Shown here piece by piece: positions 48,544-59,391 of a DNA stretch of 64,000 nt. Numbering within the stretch: the first letter of the stretch is position 1; the number at the start of each line of letters is the position of its first letter. The position numbers and the translations under genes are program-made. The stretch comes from VXPW01 sp965115815 (GTDB taxonomy: Bacteria > Pseudomonadota > Alphaproteobacteria > TMED109): positions 744,001 through 808,000 of the forward strand of contig OZ220465.1 of the NCBI GenBank assembly GCA_965115815.1, in the 5' to 3' direction. Below the pieces are notes generated by a model. It had not been told where the DNA came from. It did not search any database and worked only from the letters and a program-made list of their open reading frames with translations.

Positions 48544-49002
48544 TCAGTCCCGAACGAGCGACGATTGAATGCGGTGGAAATCCTCGATCACGGTCGGGAG
48601 GTTGATGCCCGCGTGGCGCAGATCGCCGTGCGCAATCTGGTTGCGCACCTGGTAGAGCTCCAAGGTCCGCTTCCACTCGTCGCTGCTCCGGTCGAGCACG
48701 AGCGTCAGGCGGTTCCTGAAGCTGAGCCTCGGGTTGTCCTCGTCGTACACGCTCCACGCCCGCCGGTGCCGCCAGTCCTCGTGCGACTTCCCGAGACGGA
48801 TCGCGTCGCGGCAGGCATCGTCGATGTCCGCTTCCAACTGGCCCCAGGCCAGCACGAAGTACGCCTGCTCGTTCAGCGTCTGCTGGCATTCGACACGATC
48901 GCGCTCGCCGGCCTCGCCGGCGGCGTCGTGTCGCTCACGCAGGTCTTCCAGTGAATTGTCGACCTGCTGAAACAGGGCGGCAATGGCGTCGAGATCGGTC
49001 AC
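48544..49002 (-). CDS. HEPN-domain protein, putative RNase/toxin
   Basis: 152 residues from GTG 49002, overlapping the upstream gene stop in a GTGA. Almost wholly helical. The key feature is YQVRNQIAHGDL (about 128), an R-x4-H motif (R-N-Q-I-A-H) as in catalytic HEPN ribonucleases. The preceding helices (NEQAYFVLAWGQLEADID, SFRNRLTLVLDRSSDEW) fit MAE_28990/RiboL-PSP-type HEPN proteins of toxin-antitoxin and defence loci. Its coupled partner is unrelated to MNT nucleotidyltransferases. Confidence 0.7.
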   Translation of the reverse strand: MTDLDAIAALFQQVDNSLEDLRERHDAAGEAGERDRVECQQTLNEQAYFVLAWGQLEADIDDACRDAIRLGKSHEDWRHRRAWSVYDEDNPRLSFRNRLTLVLDRSSDEWKRTLELYQVRNQIAHGDLRHAGINLPTVIEDFHRIQSSLVRD

Positions 49003-49436
49003 CGCAGGATGCGCTTCAGCCAGTCTTCGCTGACCGCCTCGCGGTCGCACCGGTGCTCGGCGGGGGCGGCCTGCCAGTCCGGCGCCTCGAAACTCTCCGC
49101 CATGTCGACCATCAGGTAGCGGCACCCGTCGCGCTTCAGATCTACGCGGCCGTTGCTGCCGATGATCCACAGACCGCGCGGGACGAACCTCGCCACATGA
49201 CCTGCGCCGTCCCGGAGCTCGAGAGTCGGCATCCGCTTCGCGGCGACGCCGAACCTGCGCATCAGCTCCTCGTGCATGAGCACGGGTGCGCCCTCGCGGG
49301 CCTCCCACCCGTCCGGCAGCCAGCCACCGACCGCGGCGAAGAGCCCGTTCAGGCGCTCTTCCCAGTCATCGACGCGGCGGCGTACGTGCTGCGCGTCGAT
49401 GGTTTCGCTCGTGACGTCTTCGAGAACCGTGCCCAT
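48999..49436 (-). CDS. Conserved protein coupled to the HEPN gene, function unknown
   Basis: 145 residues from ATG 49436 (MGTVLEDVTSETIDAQHVRR) with AGGTGG nine bases upstream. Helical first third (VDDWEERLNGLFAAVGGWLP), then a strand-rich domain (TLELRDGAGHVARFVPRGLW, GSNGRVDLKRDGCRYLMVDM). No catalytic motif is recognised. It is first in a two-gene operon with the HEPN protein and has a good promoter 70-100 bp upstream. An antitoxin or specificity role would fit the layout but is only inferred. Confidence 0.6.
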   Translation of the reverse strand: MGTVLEDVTSETIDAQHVRRRVDDWEERLNGLFAAVGGWLPDGWEAREGAPVLMHEELMRRFGVAAKRMPTLELRDGAGHVARFVPRGLWIIGSNGRVDLKRDGCRYLMVDMAESFEAPDWQAAPAEHRCDREAVSEDWLKRILR

Positions 49437-49506
49437 CGAACCGTTCCACCTTTCCGCTCGCCCGGTCGGGCCGTTCATTATCCGCGCCGCGACGGCGCCT
49501 GAACAC

Positions 49507-49535
49507 CTTATACGGAGCACCGGGCGGCGTTTCAA
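49507..49535 (-). promoter_or_regulatory. Sigma-70-like promoter for the HEPN operon
   Basis: On the minus strand: TTGAAA, 17-base spacer, TATAAG, ending about 70 bp before the ATG at 49436. This is the best consensus promoter I see in the window. Confidence 0.7.
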
Positions 49536-49603
49536 TCTCGCGCCACCCGCGGGCGCTGGCTCCAATCCTCCGCTCCGGTTCCGCCGCCGCGGGCACAGAC
49601 ACA

Positions 49604-50017
49604 TCAGAGCCCGAGCCCGCGATCGACGCCCTTCGCTGCGCCGTCCCGTTCCATCCCGGGCGCCTTGTCCCGCTCCCGCGACGCGGCCCCGTCGATCTCT
49701 CGCCCGGCGCTCCGGCCCGCCTCCAGTCCCCCCTCCCGGCCCTTCGCCCGCTCCGGCTCGACCGCTTCGAGCGCCGCGATCCGCTCGCCGGTGACGGCTT
49801 CGAGCTGTTCCTTGAGCGCCGCCTTGTCGTCGGTGACCCGTTCTGCCTTGTCGCACGCGCGGGATATCTCGACGTAGAAGCTCTTCTGCGTGGTCAGATG
49901 CGGATGGTTCGCCTCCATCGCCGCGATCACGGTGTCCACGGTCTTGCCCTGGAACGCGTGCACGGTCGAGGCCTAGGCGCGGTCGACGTGGCGAAGCTGC
50001 GAGTCGCCCGCGTTCAG
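49604..50017 (-). pseudogene. MobF-family conjugative relaxase, C-terminal remnant
   Basis: The last ~120 codons of a TraA/TrwC-type relaxase-helicase: LRHVDRA, a UAG at about 49975 where the family has tyrosine (HVDxAYAST), then ASTVHAFQGKTVDTVIAAME (helicase motif), QKSFYVEISRACDKAERVTD and ALKEQLEAVTGERIAALEAV, with a low-complexity arginine/glutamate tail. The rest was removed; the intron-flank repeat starts at about 50020. Confidence 0.8.
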
Positions 50018-50022
50018 AGCCG

Positions 50023-50054
50023 GGTAGGAGGGGTCGTTGCCGAGCCCCTCCCCC
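50023..50054 (+). repeat. Intron-flank hairpin, separated from its intron by ISAs1
   Basis: GGAGGGG-type hairpin identical, inverted, to 18130-18168. In the original arrangement it bordered the 3' end of the minus-strand intron at 52196. ISAs1 copy 4 inserted between them, duplicating CAGTTACGG. Confidence 0.8.
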
Positions 50055-50169
50055 CAGTTACGGCACGGCCATCCCATGCTAGGTTTGTTGGAAGGCTGGG
50101 TTCCGCAGGTTCCGGATGATTCGTATTGGTGCTGGCTTTTTGTGAAGCGGCGTGGTATCCGTGGTGGTC

Positions 50170-51051
50170 ATGGAACGCGCCGCGGATGTTTTCGAGACGA
50201 CTCCGGAGGGTTTTGCGCTCCGGGATGTGGTGGTGCGCTTGGCGCGGCCGGATGAGGTGTGTCGCTGGAACCGTGTGGTGGACCGTCATCACGATCTTGG
50301 TTTCAAGCAGTTTGCGGGTCGAGGCCTGCGCTACGTGTTCACGTGGCGCGGGCGGTGGATGGGCGCTGCGGGCGGGCAAACGGGCGCCTTCCGCTGTGCG
50401 CCGCGGGACCGTTGGATGGGTTGGCGCCGCAAAGAACCGTTTGAGCGGCTGCACCGGATCGGAAACCCCACGAGGTTTGTGATTCTGGGAGGTCGCCGGG
50501 CGTTTCGGGGTCTTGCCTCGTGTGCGTTGTCGCGGATGCAGCGGCGTCTCAGCGACGACTGGAAAGCTGCGTACGGCAATCCGTTGCGGGTGGCGGAGTC
50601 GTTTGTCTCACCGACGAAGTTCCGCGGCACCCTGTACAGGGCAGCGAACTGGAAGTACGTGGGCAGGAGCAAGGGCTATGCGCGCGCCCACGGGCGCTCT
50701 ACCGATCCGCACGGGGAAGCGAAAGATCGGTACGGGGTTCCGCTGCGTCGCGACGCCGGTCGTCGGTTGCGGGATCGTGCGCCGCTTCCTGCGGCGTGGG
50801 AGTTGCGGGCGACGCAGAGCGGCCGGTTGGCGCGGGAGTTGCGCTCAATGTACCCGCATTTTGCGGCGCTTTCCGACTTCCGGCGCGCGCAGGGGCGCAC
50901 GCACGGCATCGCTTCGGTGCGGTGCGTGAGGGTGCGGGCGCGGCGGGCGAATCGGCACGGCGCGGTGGCGGCGGCACGCTACGCGAAGGCGATGACGCAG
51001 AAGGATCTGGCGCAGATCGGTGCGTGGAAGAACCCGGACACCGGCCGGTAG
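50170..51051 (+). CDS. DUF4338 (DruA-like) protein encoded by ISAs1
   Basis: 293 residues from ATG 50170. The DUF4338 core is complete: VVRLARPDEVCRWNRVVDRH, HDLGFKQFAGRGLRYVFTWR, CAPRDRWMGWRRKEPFERLH, NPTRFVILGGRRAFRGLASC, LSRMQRRLSDDWKAAYGNPL, VAESFVSPTKFRGTLYRAAN and YGVPLRRDAGRRLRD. DUF4338 is the domain of DruA in Druantia anti-phage systems; its biochemistry is not settled. After it come ~90 residues that continue toward the transposase (MTQKDLAQIGAWKNPDTGR). The frame stops at UAG 51049 where copy 2 reads tyrosine. TAGGAG at the stop gives a ribosome site for the GTG six bases on. Confidence 0.85.
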   Translation: MERAADVFETTPEGFALRDVVVRLARPDEVCRWNRVVDRHHDLGFKQFAGRGLRYVFTWRGRWMGAAGGQTGAFRCAPRDRWMGWRRKEPFERLHRIGNPTRFVILGGRRAFRGLASCALSRMQRRLSDDWKAAYGNPLRVAESFVSPTKFRGTLYRAANWKYVGRSKGYARAHGRSTDPHGEAKDRYGVPLRRDAGRRLRDRAPLPAAWELRATQSGRLARELRSMYPHFAALSDFRRAQGRTHGIASVRCVRVRARRANRHGAVAAARYAKAMTQKDLAQIGAWKNPDTGR

Positions 51052-51057
51052 GAGCCG

Positions 51058-51966
51058 GTGTCCAAATCGACCGTGCACCGGGTGCTGCAGAACACCGACC
51101 CGGCGTGGATCGAGGAGGCTCTGCGGCGCTGGGCGCAGCCGCGCCTGCGGGTCGGCCACGCGATCGCGGTCGACGGCACGCGCATTCGCGGCGCCCACCG
51201 CACCGGCGAGGATCAGTACGAGACGGTCTCGCGGATCGAGCACGGGACCGGCATGCCGGTCTCGATCCTCAACGATCATGACGAAGGCGGGGAGATCGCC
51301 GCCGTCCACGCCGCGCTCGAGACCGCGCCGGTGGCCGGCCGTCTGCTCACTCTCGACGCGCTCCATACCACCCGCGAGACGGCACGACTGATCGTCGAGA
51401 CCCATGGCGCCGACTGGATGATGACGGTCAAGGGCAACGCTCCCAAGACCTTCGAGACGTTCGAGAGCATCAACTGGGAAACTACGAGCACGGGACGCTA
51501 CAGCGAAACGCCCACGCTCGAGCACGGCCGCATCGAGCAACGCAGCATCGAAGTCTTCACCCCGCCCGCGAAGATGATCCACGATCCCCACGTCAAACCG
51601 ATCTTCCGTGTCACCCGGCGCGTCGAATTCAAGAAATCCGGAAAACGGACCATGGAACACGCCTACGGCATGACTTCGGTCGCGGCCGACCGCGCCTCGC
51701 CGCAACCGCTACTCGCATGGAACCGCGGTCACTGGGTGGTCGAAAGCCATCACCACATCCGCGATACCACCTTCCGCGAAGACGACTCCAGGCTCCGGGC
51801 CCGCAACGCACCCGCAAACCACGCGATCCTCAACACCCTTGCCATTGCCGTCATCCTCCACAACCCGCGGAAGCTGCCCCAGCCCTTCCCCAGCTTCGCC
51901 GACGCCCGTCACCACTATGCCGACCAGCGCAAGCAGGTCCTGCACGCCGTCACAAGACCCGGCTGA
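51058..51966 (+). CDS. ISAs1-family transposase
   Basis: 302 residues from GTG 51058, in the same frame as the DUF4338 gene. The DDE residues of the family are present: AIAVDGTRIRGAHRTG, LLTLDALHTTRETARLIVE and GHWVVESHHHIRDTTFREDD (the HW-x-x-E-S box), followed by ILNTLAIAVILHN. ISAs1 transposases usually run ~370 residues with an N-terminal helical part, which here corresponds to the end of the upstream frame. Either read-through of UAG or restart at AGGAG-cc-GTG would make an active set. No other lesion is seen. Confidence 0.88.
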   Translation: MSKSTVHRVLQNTDPAWIEEALRRWAQPRLRVGHAIAVDGTRIRGAHRTGEDQYETVSRIEHGTGMPVSILNDHDEGGEIAAVHAALETAPVAGRLLTLDALHTTRETARLIVETHGADWMMTVKGNAPKTFETFESINWETTSTGRYSETPTLEHGRIEQRSIEVFTPPAKMIHDPHVKPIFRVTRRVEFKKSGKRTMEHAYGMTSVAADRASPQPLLAWNRGHWVVESHHHIRDTTFREDDSRLRARNAPANHAILNTLAIAVILHNPRKLPQPFPSFADARHHYADQRKQVLHAVTRPG

Positions 51967-52195
51967 CTACGCTCACACCCCGACCGAAACCGCAAGGATC
52001 CAAGCCGGGCCACCCAACCCGGCCGGCCTCTCGCTCGCCCCGGATCCGCCGAAACGGACCCCTCGCGCCTAAATCCGCGCCGCCACCGGGCCACAGACGT
52101 CCGCACATCTCACAATCGCAGACTCGAACGCGTCGACCCGCGTCGCGATCGAGACTCCGATCGCATCACAGCAACAAGCATGGGATCTTCTTGCA

Positions 52196-52925
52196 GTTAC
52201 GGTAGGAATGCGCAGTACTGCGCACCCCCCGCACAGATCCGGACATGGACGTTCATCCATCCGGCTCCTACCTCGGGTGCTTGACGGCCAACCGCGGATC
52301 CGGCCCTGGGCGGCGGAGGATTGCGCACGACCCAGAACTCTCGGTCCTGCGCTCCCGTCGCTTCCGGTCGAACCTTGCGGCTTTCCGGATCCGGTCCGCC
52401 GCCTGAGGCACGCGTACCCGACACTGCGTTCGGCGCGTGCTTTGGCGTCCCGAATTCCCCTTGGTTGGGGCCCTTTCCTCCAGCCACTCCGCAGGAGCGG
52501 ACGCTCCCTTGTTCGTCGCCTTCCCAGGTCGTACGGCCCCATCCGACTTCTTCAAGCCGTTCGTCCTAGGCTTCGGTTTTCTCCTTCCCTACGCGGTCCC
52601 GCCACGATCGGCGGGACCGCTTGAAGATCTCCCAGGGTCCCAACCGAAGACGTACGGACGTGTATGGGTTCTCGGACACCGCGGGGCTCGCCGGCATCTC
52701 ACCCAATCGATGCCTGCGATGGTGCCTTCGGCCGATCGGAACACCTCGGCACCCCGGATCCTCGTCTTTTCGGTGCTCCTTAGCCCCACCCATCCGCACC
52801 GCTGCCGACGCTTCGCCTGCCCCCTCACGGGAACCGACGCACGGCTCGCGGAGAAACGCGGTTTGGTTACTCCTTCGTTCCAGGGGACTTTCACCCCCTG
52901 TCTTCTGCCCGTTCGCCTGGCACAC
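52196..52925 (-). mobile_element. Group II intron, 730-nt ORF-less copy on the minus strand
   Basis: Same length and ends as intron 3 (GTGTGCC ... CTACCGTAAC), with the same deletion of the reverse-transcriptase gene. It sits directly behind domain V of an intron 1 fragment, the same junction as at 15481/15482. Confidence 0.85.
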
Positions 52926-53333
52926 CAGATCCGGACGGGCCCGCATTCGGGCATCCGGTTCCGTACAGGACCGGTTCGCTCCAGCGGTCCCGTATCCGTG
53001 CATGATCTTGGCCGTCGGCATGCCGGGCATCCTTCTCCAGGACGCCCGCCCGCAGCCCTTGGTTGATCCTGCGTCGGATGACACCGTCCTTGATCCACAG
53101 GTCCAGAAAGGCGCGGAGTTCCCGATGCGGGATGCTGTCGAGATCCTTCGACACCTCCGCATCGATCACCCCGCGCTTCTTCTTCGCCTGCGCGGCGATC
53201 CACTGTGGTTCCGTGGACGGGTTGGAAGCTCTCCGTGTCTCTTCCACCGTTTCCCTCCAGGGGTTCGGTTCCTGCAGCACGCCCCTTCCCTCCAGCGGCA
53301 CCCGGTGGACCCGGTTCCCCGCCTTCGCCGGTA
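52926..53333 (-). mobile_element. Internally deleted group II intron 1 fragment
   Basis: Reads the first ~30 codons of the intron 1 reverse transcriptase, jumps across a large deletion to KKKRGVIDAEVSKDLDSIPH, then across another to the C-terminus and domain V. The YADD catalytic motif is gone. In the intron orientation its upstream border is again CTAG next to an IS630 end. Confidence 0.75.
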
Positions 53334-53347
53334 CTAGTAGTACGGAA

Positions 53348-54665
53348 TCATTGGATTGCTGGGTATAGAGACTTCAGTTTTACTCGGGCGTCTGCCGTCG
53401 TGAACCGCCAGTCGACGGTGCCGCCGGCCGCGTTGCGGCGCTTGACCCACGCCGCGGTCTCCCGCAGCAGGGTGGCGCGGTCGGGAAGGCGTCGTCGAAG
53501 ACATTGTCGCGACAACGCACCAATTTCGATCTCGGCCATGTTGAGCCAGCGTATCTACTCACCCCCTACTGATGACGAAGATCGATCCGCTTCTTGTCAG
53601 CCAGAACACGCACCTCCGGTCATCGGCCGCGAGCGAGTTAAAGGGGCAAGGGAAAATGCCGGATCCGAACCTGTCAGGAAAAACGATTCGTCATCAGCAG
53701 GGGGGGTGAGTAGATACGAGCCAGCTTCCGTGCTTCGGCGTGTACCGAAACTCGAACCGCTTTCGCACCCGCATGGCCTCCCGGGGTGCAAAGGCCTCAT
53801 ACAACGATGCGGGGCTGTGCGTGTTCAGGTTGTCCATGACCAGTACAATCTTCTTTCCGGGGAAGTGATCGTCCGCGAGTTCCCGGATGAACTGCGCCCA
53901 GGTCCCGCGCCGTGCGGCGATCGGTGACCTTTACCGTACGCCAATTTTCATTGGGCGCGAACGCCAGGAAGAGATGGGCCGTGCCGTTTCGCTCGTATTC
54001 GTAGTCGACGATTTCCGGCTGCCCGGGCCGCACGGGGCGGGGAAGGCGGGTTTCCTTCGTCTGCTGCCGGCTGGTCTCATCCATGCAGACCAAAACCTCG
54101 TCTTCGGCAAAATCCCGCTGGTACGTGTCCAGCACCTCCTCCATCGCCGCCACGAACGGCGCGTTGCGGCTCGGGGGAATGCACCAGTACGGCTTCAACC
54201 AAGGTTTGATCTCCTTTTTTTCAGAGTCCTCCGCACTGTTTCTTTCGAGATGCTCTCGACGATCTCCATCTCCATCAGACGACCAGCCAGCAGCTTCAGC
54301 GTCCAGCGAACACAACCTTCGGGCGGGGAAGAACAGGCCAGAGCCACCAGCTTCGCCTCCTTCGCCCCGTCCAGGAGTTTCGGTCGGCGGTTCTCCTGCT
54401 CCCGGCGGCGGAGGGCGGCCTCCAGACCCTCCAGAACACAGCGCTTGCGCAGGCGTTCGACCGTCGAAGCGCCGATGCCCAGGCCGCGCGCGATGTCCAC
54501 ATCCCGGAGTTTGCCGCCGTCGCGCCCCTCGTCCGCCATCAGGAGAATCTGCGCCCGACGACGACGCCAGGCGGCTCCGGTACCGTCGACGATCGCCTGG
54601 AGTTCCCGACGCTCCGACGCCGAAAGGCGCACTCGATCGAGCTTCCTGCCCTGAGGATTGACCAG
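53348..54665 (-). pseudogene. IS630-family transposase, MITE-split and frameshifted
   Basis: CTG in place of the ATG start (as in copy B), A7 slip site intact, an extra base near 53902 (ARDLGAVHPG instead of ARDWAQFIRE) and the MITE between the two halves of the HGSWLN-MAEIEIGALS box. Confidence 0.85.
53551..53717. mobile_element. IS66-derived MITE, copy 4
   Basis: GTATCTACTC ... GAGTAGATAC, with the 8-bp duplication GAGCCAGC (53543-53550 and 53718-53725). Confidence 0.95.
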
Positions 54666-54917
54666 GATCCACTCCGATCCCCGCACCGAACCCCTGCAGA
54701 CAGGCTCGGTTCCCGGAAACCGGATCCGCCCGATCCCCAAGAGAGTGTGAGCGCCTGCACGTTCGGCATCGGGTCTGTGGGGATGAACAAGAAAGCGCCG
54801 TACCGATCGGGCGCTCACGCGTGCCGACACGCACCGACACGGGGCCGACACGGACCGACACGGAAATCTTGCCAGAATACTATCGTCAGTTCAACGGTTC
54901 CGTACTACTAGGAGCGA

Positions 54918-55171
54918 GCTAGTAGTACGGAAACATTGGATTGGGGGCTGCAGGCATGAGCTGGCCCCGATCCTCAGACCTGACACCTGATCCATAGAGA
55001 CCGAATAATCCCATTGTGTTCTTTATCTGATCCTTAGAAGCGGTGCGAGAATCTCAGCAAACAGTCCGGTTCCAGTGGGTGCCGACACAGACCGACACGG
55101 GGCCGACACGGACCGACACGGAAGTACCGCCCCATCCTGCAGCCATCAATGCAATGTCGGTGGACTACTAG
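54918..55171 (+). mobile_element. 254-bp IS630-derived MITE
   Basis: Ends CTAGTAGTACGGAAAC and GGACTACTAG and, near its right end, the CCGACAC iterons of the IS630 5' end. The transposase is absent; the interior is unrelated low-GC sequence. It lies seven bases from IS630 copy D. Confidence 0.7.
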
Positions 55172-55574
55172 GAGGCTCCGCCAGAAATCGGCAGCATTGT
55201 TCGCAAATCGGGCGTGTTTCCTGCTCGTTGCGATGTCTGTCGCGATCTCGGTCTGGTGGGGTGTGGGGTTCTGGCGCAGTTGACGGGGTTTTTGGTGATA
55301 CTTGACGGCAATTCCGGCGCGATTTGACGGTCCCTTCTCGCCGTTGCCTGTCTCTCCCGGAATTGTTTCCGGGGTTGTTCAACTCTCCTCGGAGACATTG
55401 GAGTCCGGCCAGAGGCCACGGGTGAAAGCGCAAACGAACCCTGTTTGTCCTGCAAAGCCAAGCAGAACGTATCTTCGTCCTCCGGGAAGTCCGCGATGAT
55501 GTCGATGCGCCCGCCAGTGTCCGTCGTGCGTTCGGTTCGTACAACTAAGGGTTTGGCACCCATCGACACGAACC
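55172..55574. other. Unassigned region between IS remnants
   Basis: A minus-strand frame (GRIDIIADFPEDEDTFCLAL) looks protein-like but I cannot place it. It carries a short internal repeat (TTGACGG-type, three times between 55279 and 55330). Confidence 0.35.
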
Positions 55575-55742
55575 GGACGTTCAATGGGCGATTCTTCGCA
55601 GCAGGACGCTTCTCAGGGCCACATGGATCATGGTTTCGGAGACATCGGATGCGTTGTTCGTAGTCTTGCACCAAGCGTCTCCAACGGGTAAGCACTCAAA
55701 GATGCGCTCGACAACCCATCGGCGGATCACAAGCTTGAAGCC
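55575..55742 (-). pseudogene. IS5-family transposase C-terminal remnant
   Basis: FKLVIRRWVVERIFECL with the catalytic Glu, then in a shifted frame RRLVQDYEQ, then again ETMIHVALRSVLLRRIAH. This matches the FKVxPRRWVVERTFGW...RRLxKDYE...IYxAMxRLMLRRL end of IS5 transposases. Two frame changes and truncation. Confidence 0.65.
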
Positions 55743-55888
55743 CGGTAACTAGTGCCCGCCCGAAAAAGTACAACCAGTTGACTCCAGTGATAGAAGTGTG
55801 CTATTGAAGGGGTGAAGAATCCCTCTGTGGGCCGGGAATCGGCCGCTGGGGCCGGAAAATCGCGCGGGATTCGGGAATCTTCGGGAGA

Positions 55889-57739
<1,851 letters not shown>

Positions 57740-58224
57740 CGGCGGCTTCCTTCCACCCCATCCGCGAAGCCCGCCGGAGGCGGGAACGGAGCCGCTCGCC
57801 CCGGCAGCCGGATTCGCGGCGGGACAAGCCCGGATACCGCTGCCCATCGGCAGAAATCCCCCCGGAAACCGAGCGGACGGGGCACCGAGGGAGGGTCCCA
57901 ACCCGCAATTGCGCCGGCAGACCATCCGAAAGGGGCATTTTCGGGCGGGCACTAACTAGTAGTACGGAAATGTTGAACTGACGACAGTATTCTGGCAAGC
58001 TTTCCGTGTCGGTCCGTGTCGGCCCCGTGTCGGCCCCGTGTCGGCCCCGTGTCGGTGCGTATCGGCACGCGTGAGCGCCCGATCGGTACGGCGCTCTCTG
58101 GTTCATCCCCATAGACCCGATGCCGAACATGTAGGCGCTCATGCTCTCTTGGGGATCGGACGGATCCGGTTTCCGGGAACCGAGCCTGCCTGCAGGGGTT
58201 CGGTGCGGGGATCGGAGTGGATCC

Positions 58225-59387
58225 TGGCCCACCCTCAGGGCAGGAAGCTCTATCGAGTGCGCCTTTCGGCGCCGGAGCGCCGGGAACTCCAAGCGATCGT
58301 CGACGGTACCGGAGCCGATCCGCCTGGCGTCGTCGTCGGGCGCAGATTCTCCTGATGGCGGACGAAGGGCGCGACGGCGGCAAACTCCGGGATGTCGACA
58401 TCGCGCGCGGCCTGGGCATCGGCGCTTCGACGGTCGAACGTCTGCGCAAGCGCTGTGTTCTGGAGGGTCTGGAGGCCGCCCTCCGCCGCCGGGAGCAGGA
58501 GAACCGCCGCCCGAAACTCCTGGACGGGGCGAAGGAAGCGAAGCTGGTTGCTTTGGCCTGTTCTTCCCCGCCCGAGGGCTGTGTCCGCTGGACGCTGAAG
58601 CTGCTGGCCGGCCGTCTGATGGAGAGGGAGATCGTCGAGAGCATCTCGAAAGAAACGGTACGGAAGACTCGGAAAAAAAGGAGATCAAGCCTTGGCTGAA
58701 GCAGTACGGGTGCCTTCCCCCGAGCCGCAACGCGCCGTTCGTGGCGGCGATGGAGGAGGTGCTGGACCCGTGCCAGCGGGATGTTGCCGAAGACGAGGTT
58801 CGGGTCTGCATGGATGAGACCAGCCGGCAGCCGACGAAGGAAACCCGCCTTCCCCGTCCCGTGCGGCCCGGGCAGCCGAAAATCGTCGACTACGAATACG
58901 AGCGAAACGGTATCTACTCACCCCCCTACTGATGACGAAGATCGATCCGCTTCTTGTCAGCCGGAACACGCACCTCCGGTCATCGGCCGTGAGCAAGTTA
59001 AAGGGGCAAGGGAAAATGCCGGATCCGAACCCGTCAGGAAAAACGATTCGTCATCAGTAGGGGGGTGAGTAGATACCGAAACGGCACGGCCCATCTCTTC
59101 CTGGCGTTCGCGCCCAATGAAAACGGGCGTACGGTAAAGGTCACCGATCGCCGCACGGCGCGGGGACGGGGCGCAGTTCCTCCGGGAACTCGCGGACGAT
59201 CCTATCCCCGGAAAGAAGATTGTACGGGTCATGGACCACCGGAACACGCACGGCCCCGCATCGCTATAGGAGGCCTTTGCACCTCAGGAGGCCATGCGGG
59301 TGCGAAAGCGGTTCGAGTTTCGGTACCCGCCGAAGCACGGAAGCTGGCTCACCAGGGCCGAGATCGAAATCGGCGCGTGGTCGCGAC
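58225..59387 (+). pseudogene. IS630-family transposase, multiply disrupted
   Basis: CTG at the start position, an insertion near 58317 (GAGCCGATCCGCCTGG), the MITE at 58910, a shift near 59164 and a UAG at 59267 in place of the tyrosine of SLYEAF. The C-terminal DDE box is cut. Confidence 0.85.
58910..59076. mobile_element. IS66-derived MITE, copy 5
   Basis: TATCTACTC ... GAGTAGATAC with a 7-8-bp duplication of CGAAACGG on the two sides, inside the IS630 transposase frame. Confidence 0.92.
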
Positions 59388-59391
59388 CTGC

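Larger units (their letters stand above)
50064..52193 (+). mobile_element. ISAs1/DUF4338 element, copy 4 (complete, 2,130 bp)
   Basis: Left end CACGGCCATCCCATGCTAG, right end CAAGCATGGGATCTTCTTG, flanked by the 9-bp duplication CAGTTACGG (50055-50063 and 52194-52202). It encodes a DUF4338 protein and an ISAs1 transposase in one frame separated by a UAG. Confidence 0.92.
53334..54911 (-). mobile_element. IS630-family insertion sequence, copy D, interrupted by a MITE
   Basis: Ends CTAGTAGTACGG and CCGTACTACTAG; inserted at the CTAG bordering the intron fragment. Confidence 0.9.
57956..59387 (+). mobile_element. IS630-family insertion sequence, copy E, 3'-truncated
   Basis: Starts CTAGTAGTACGG in the right TAACTA duplicate of ISNCY copy 2. 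It ends at 59387, where an IS4/DUF4338 element begins, so the right end is lost. Confidence 0.88.
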
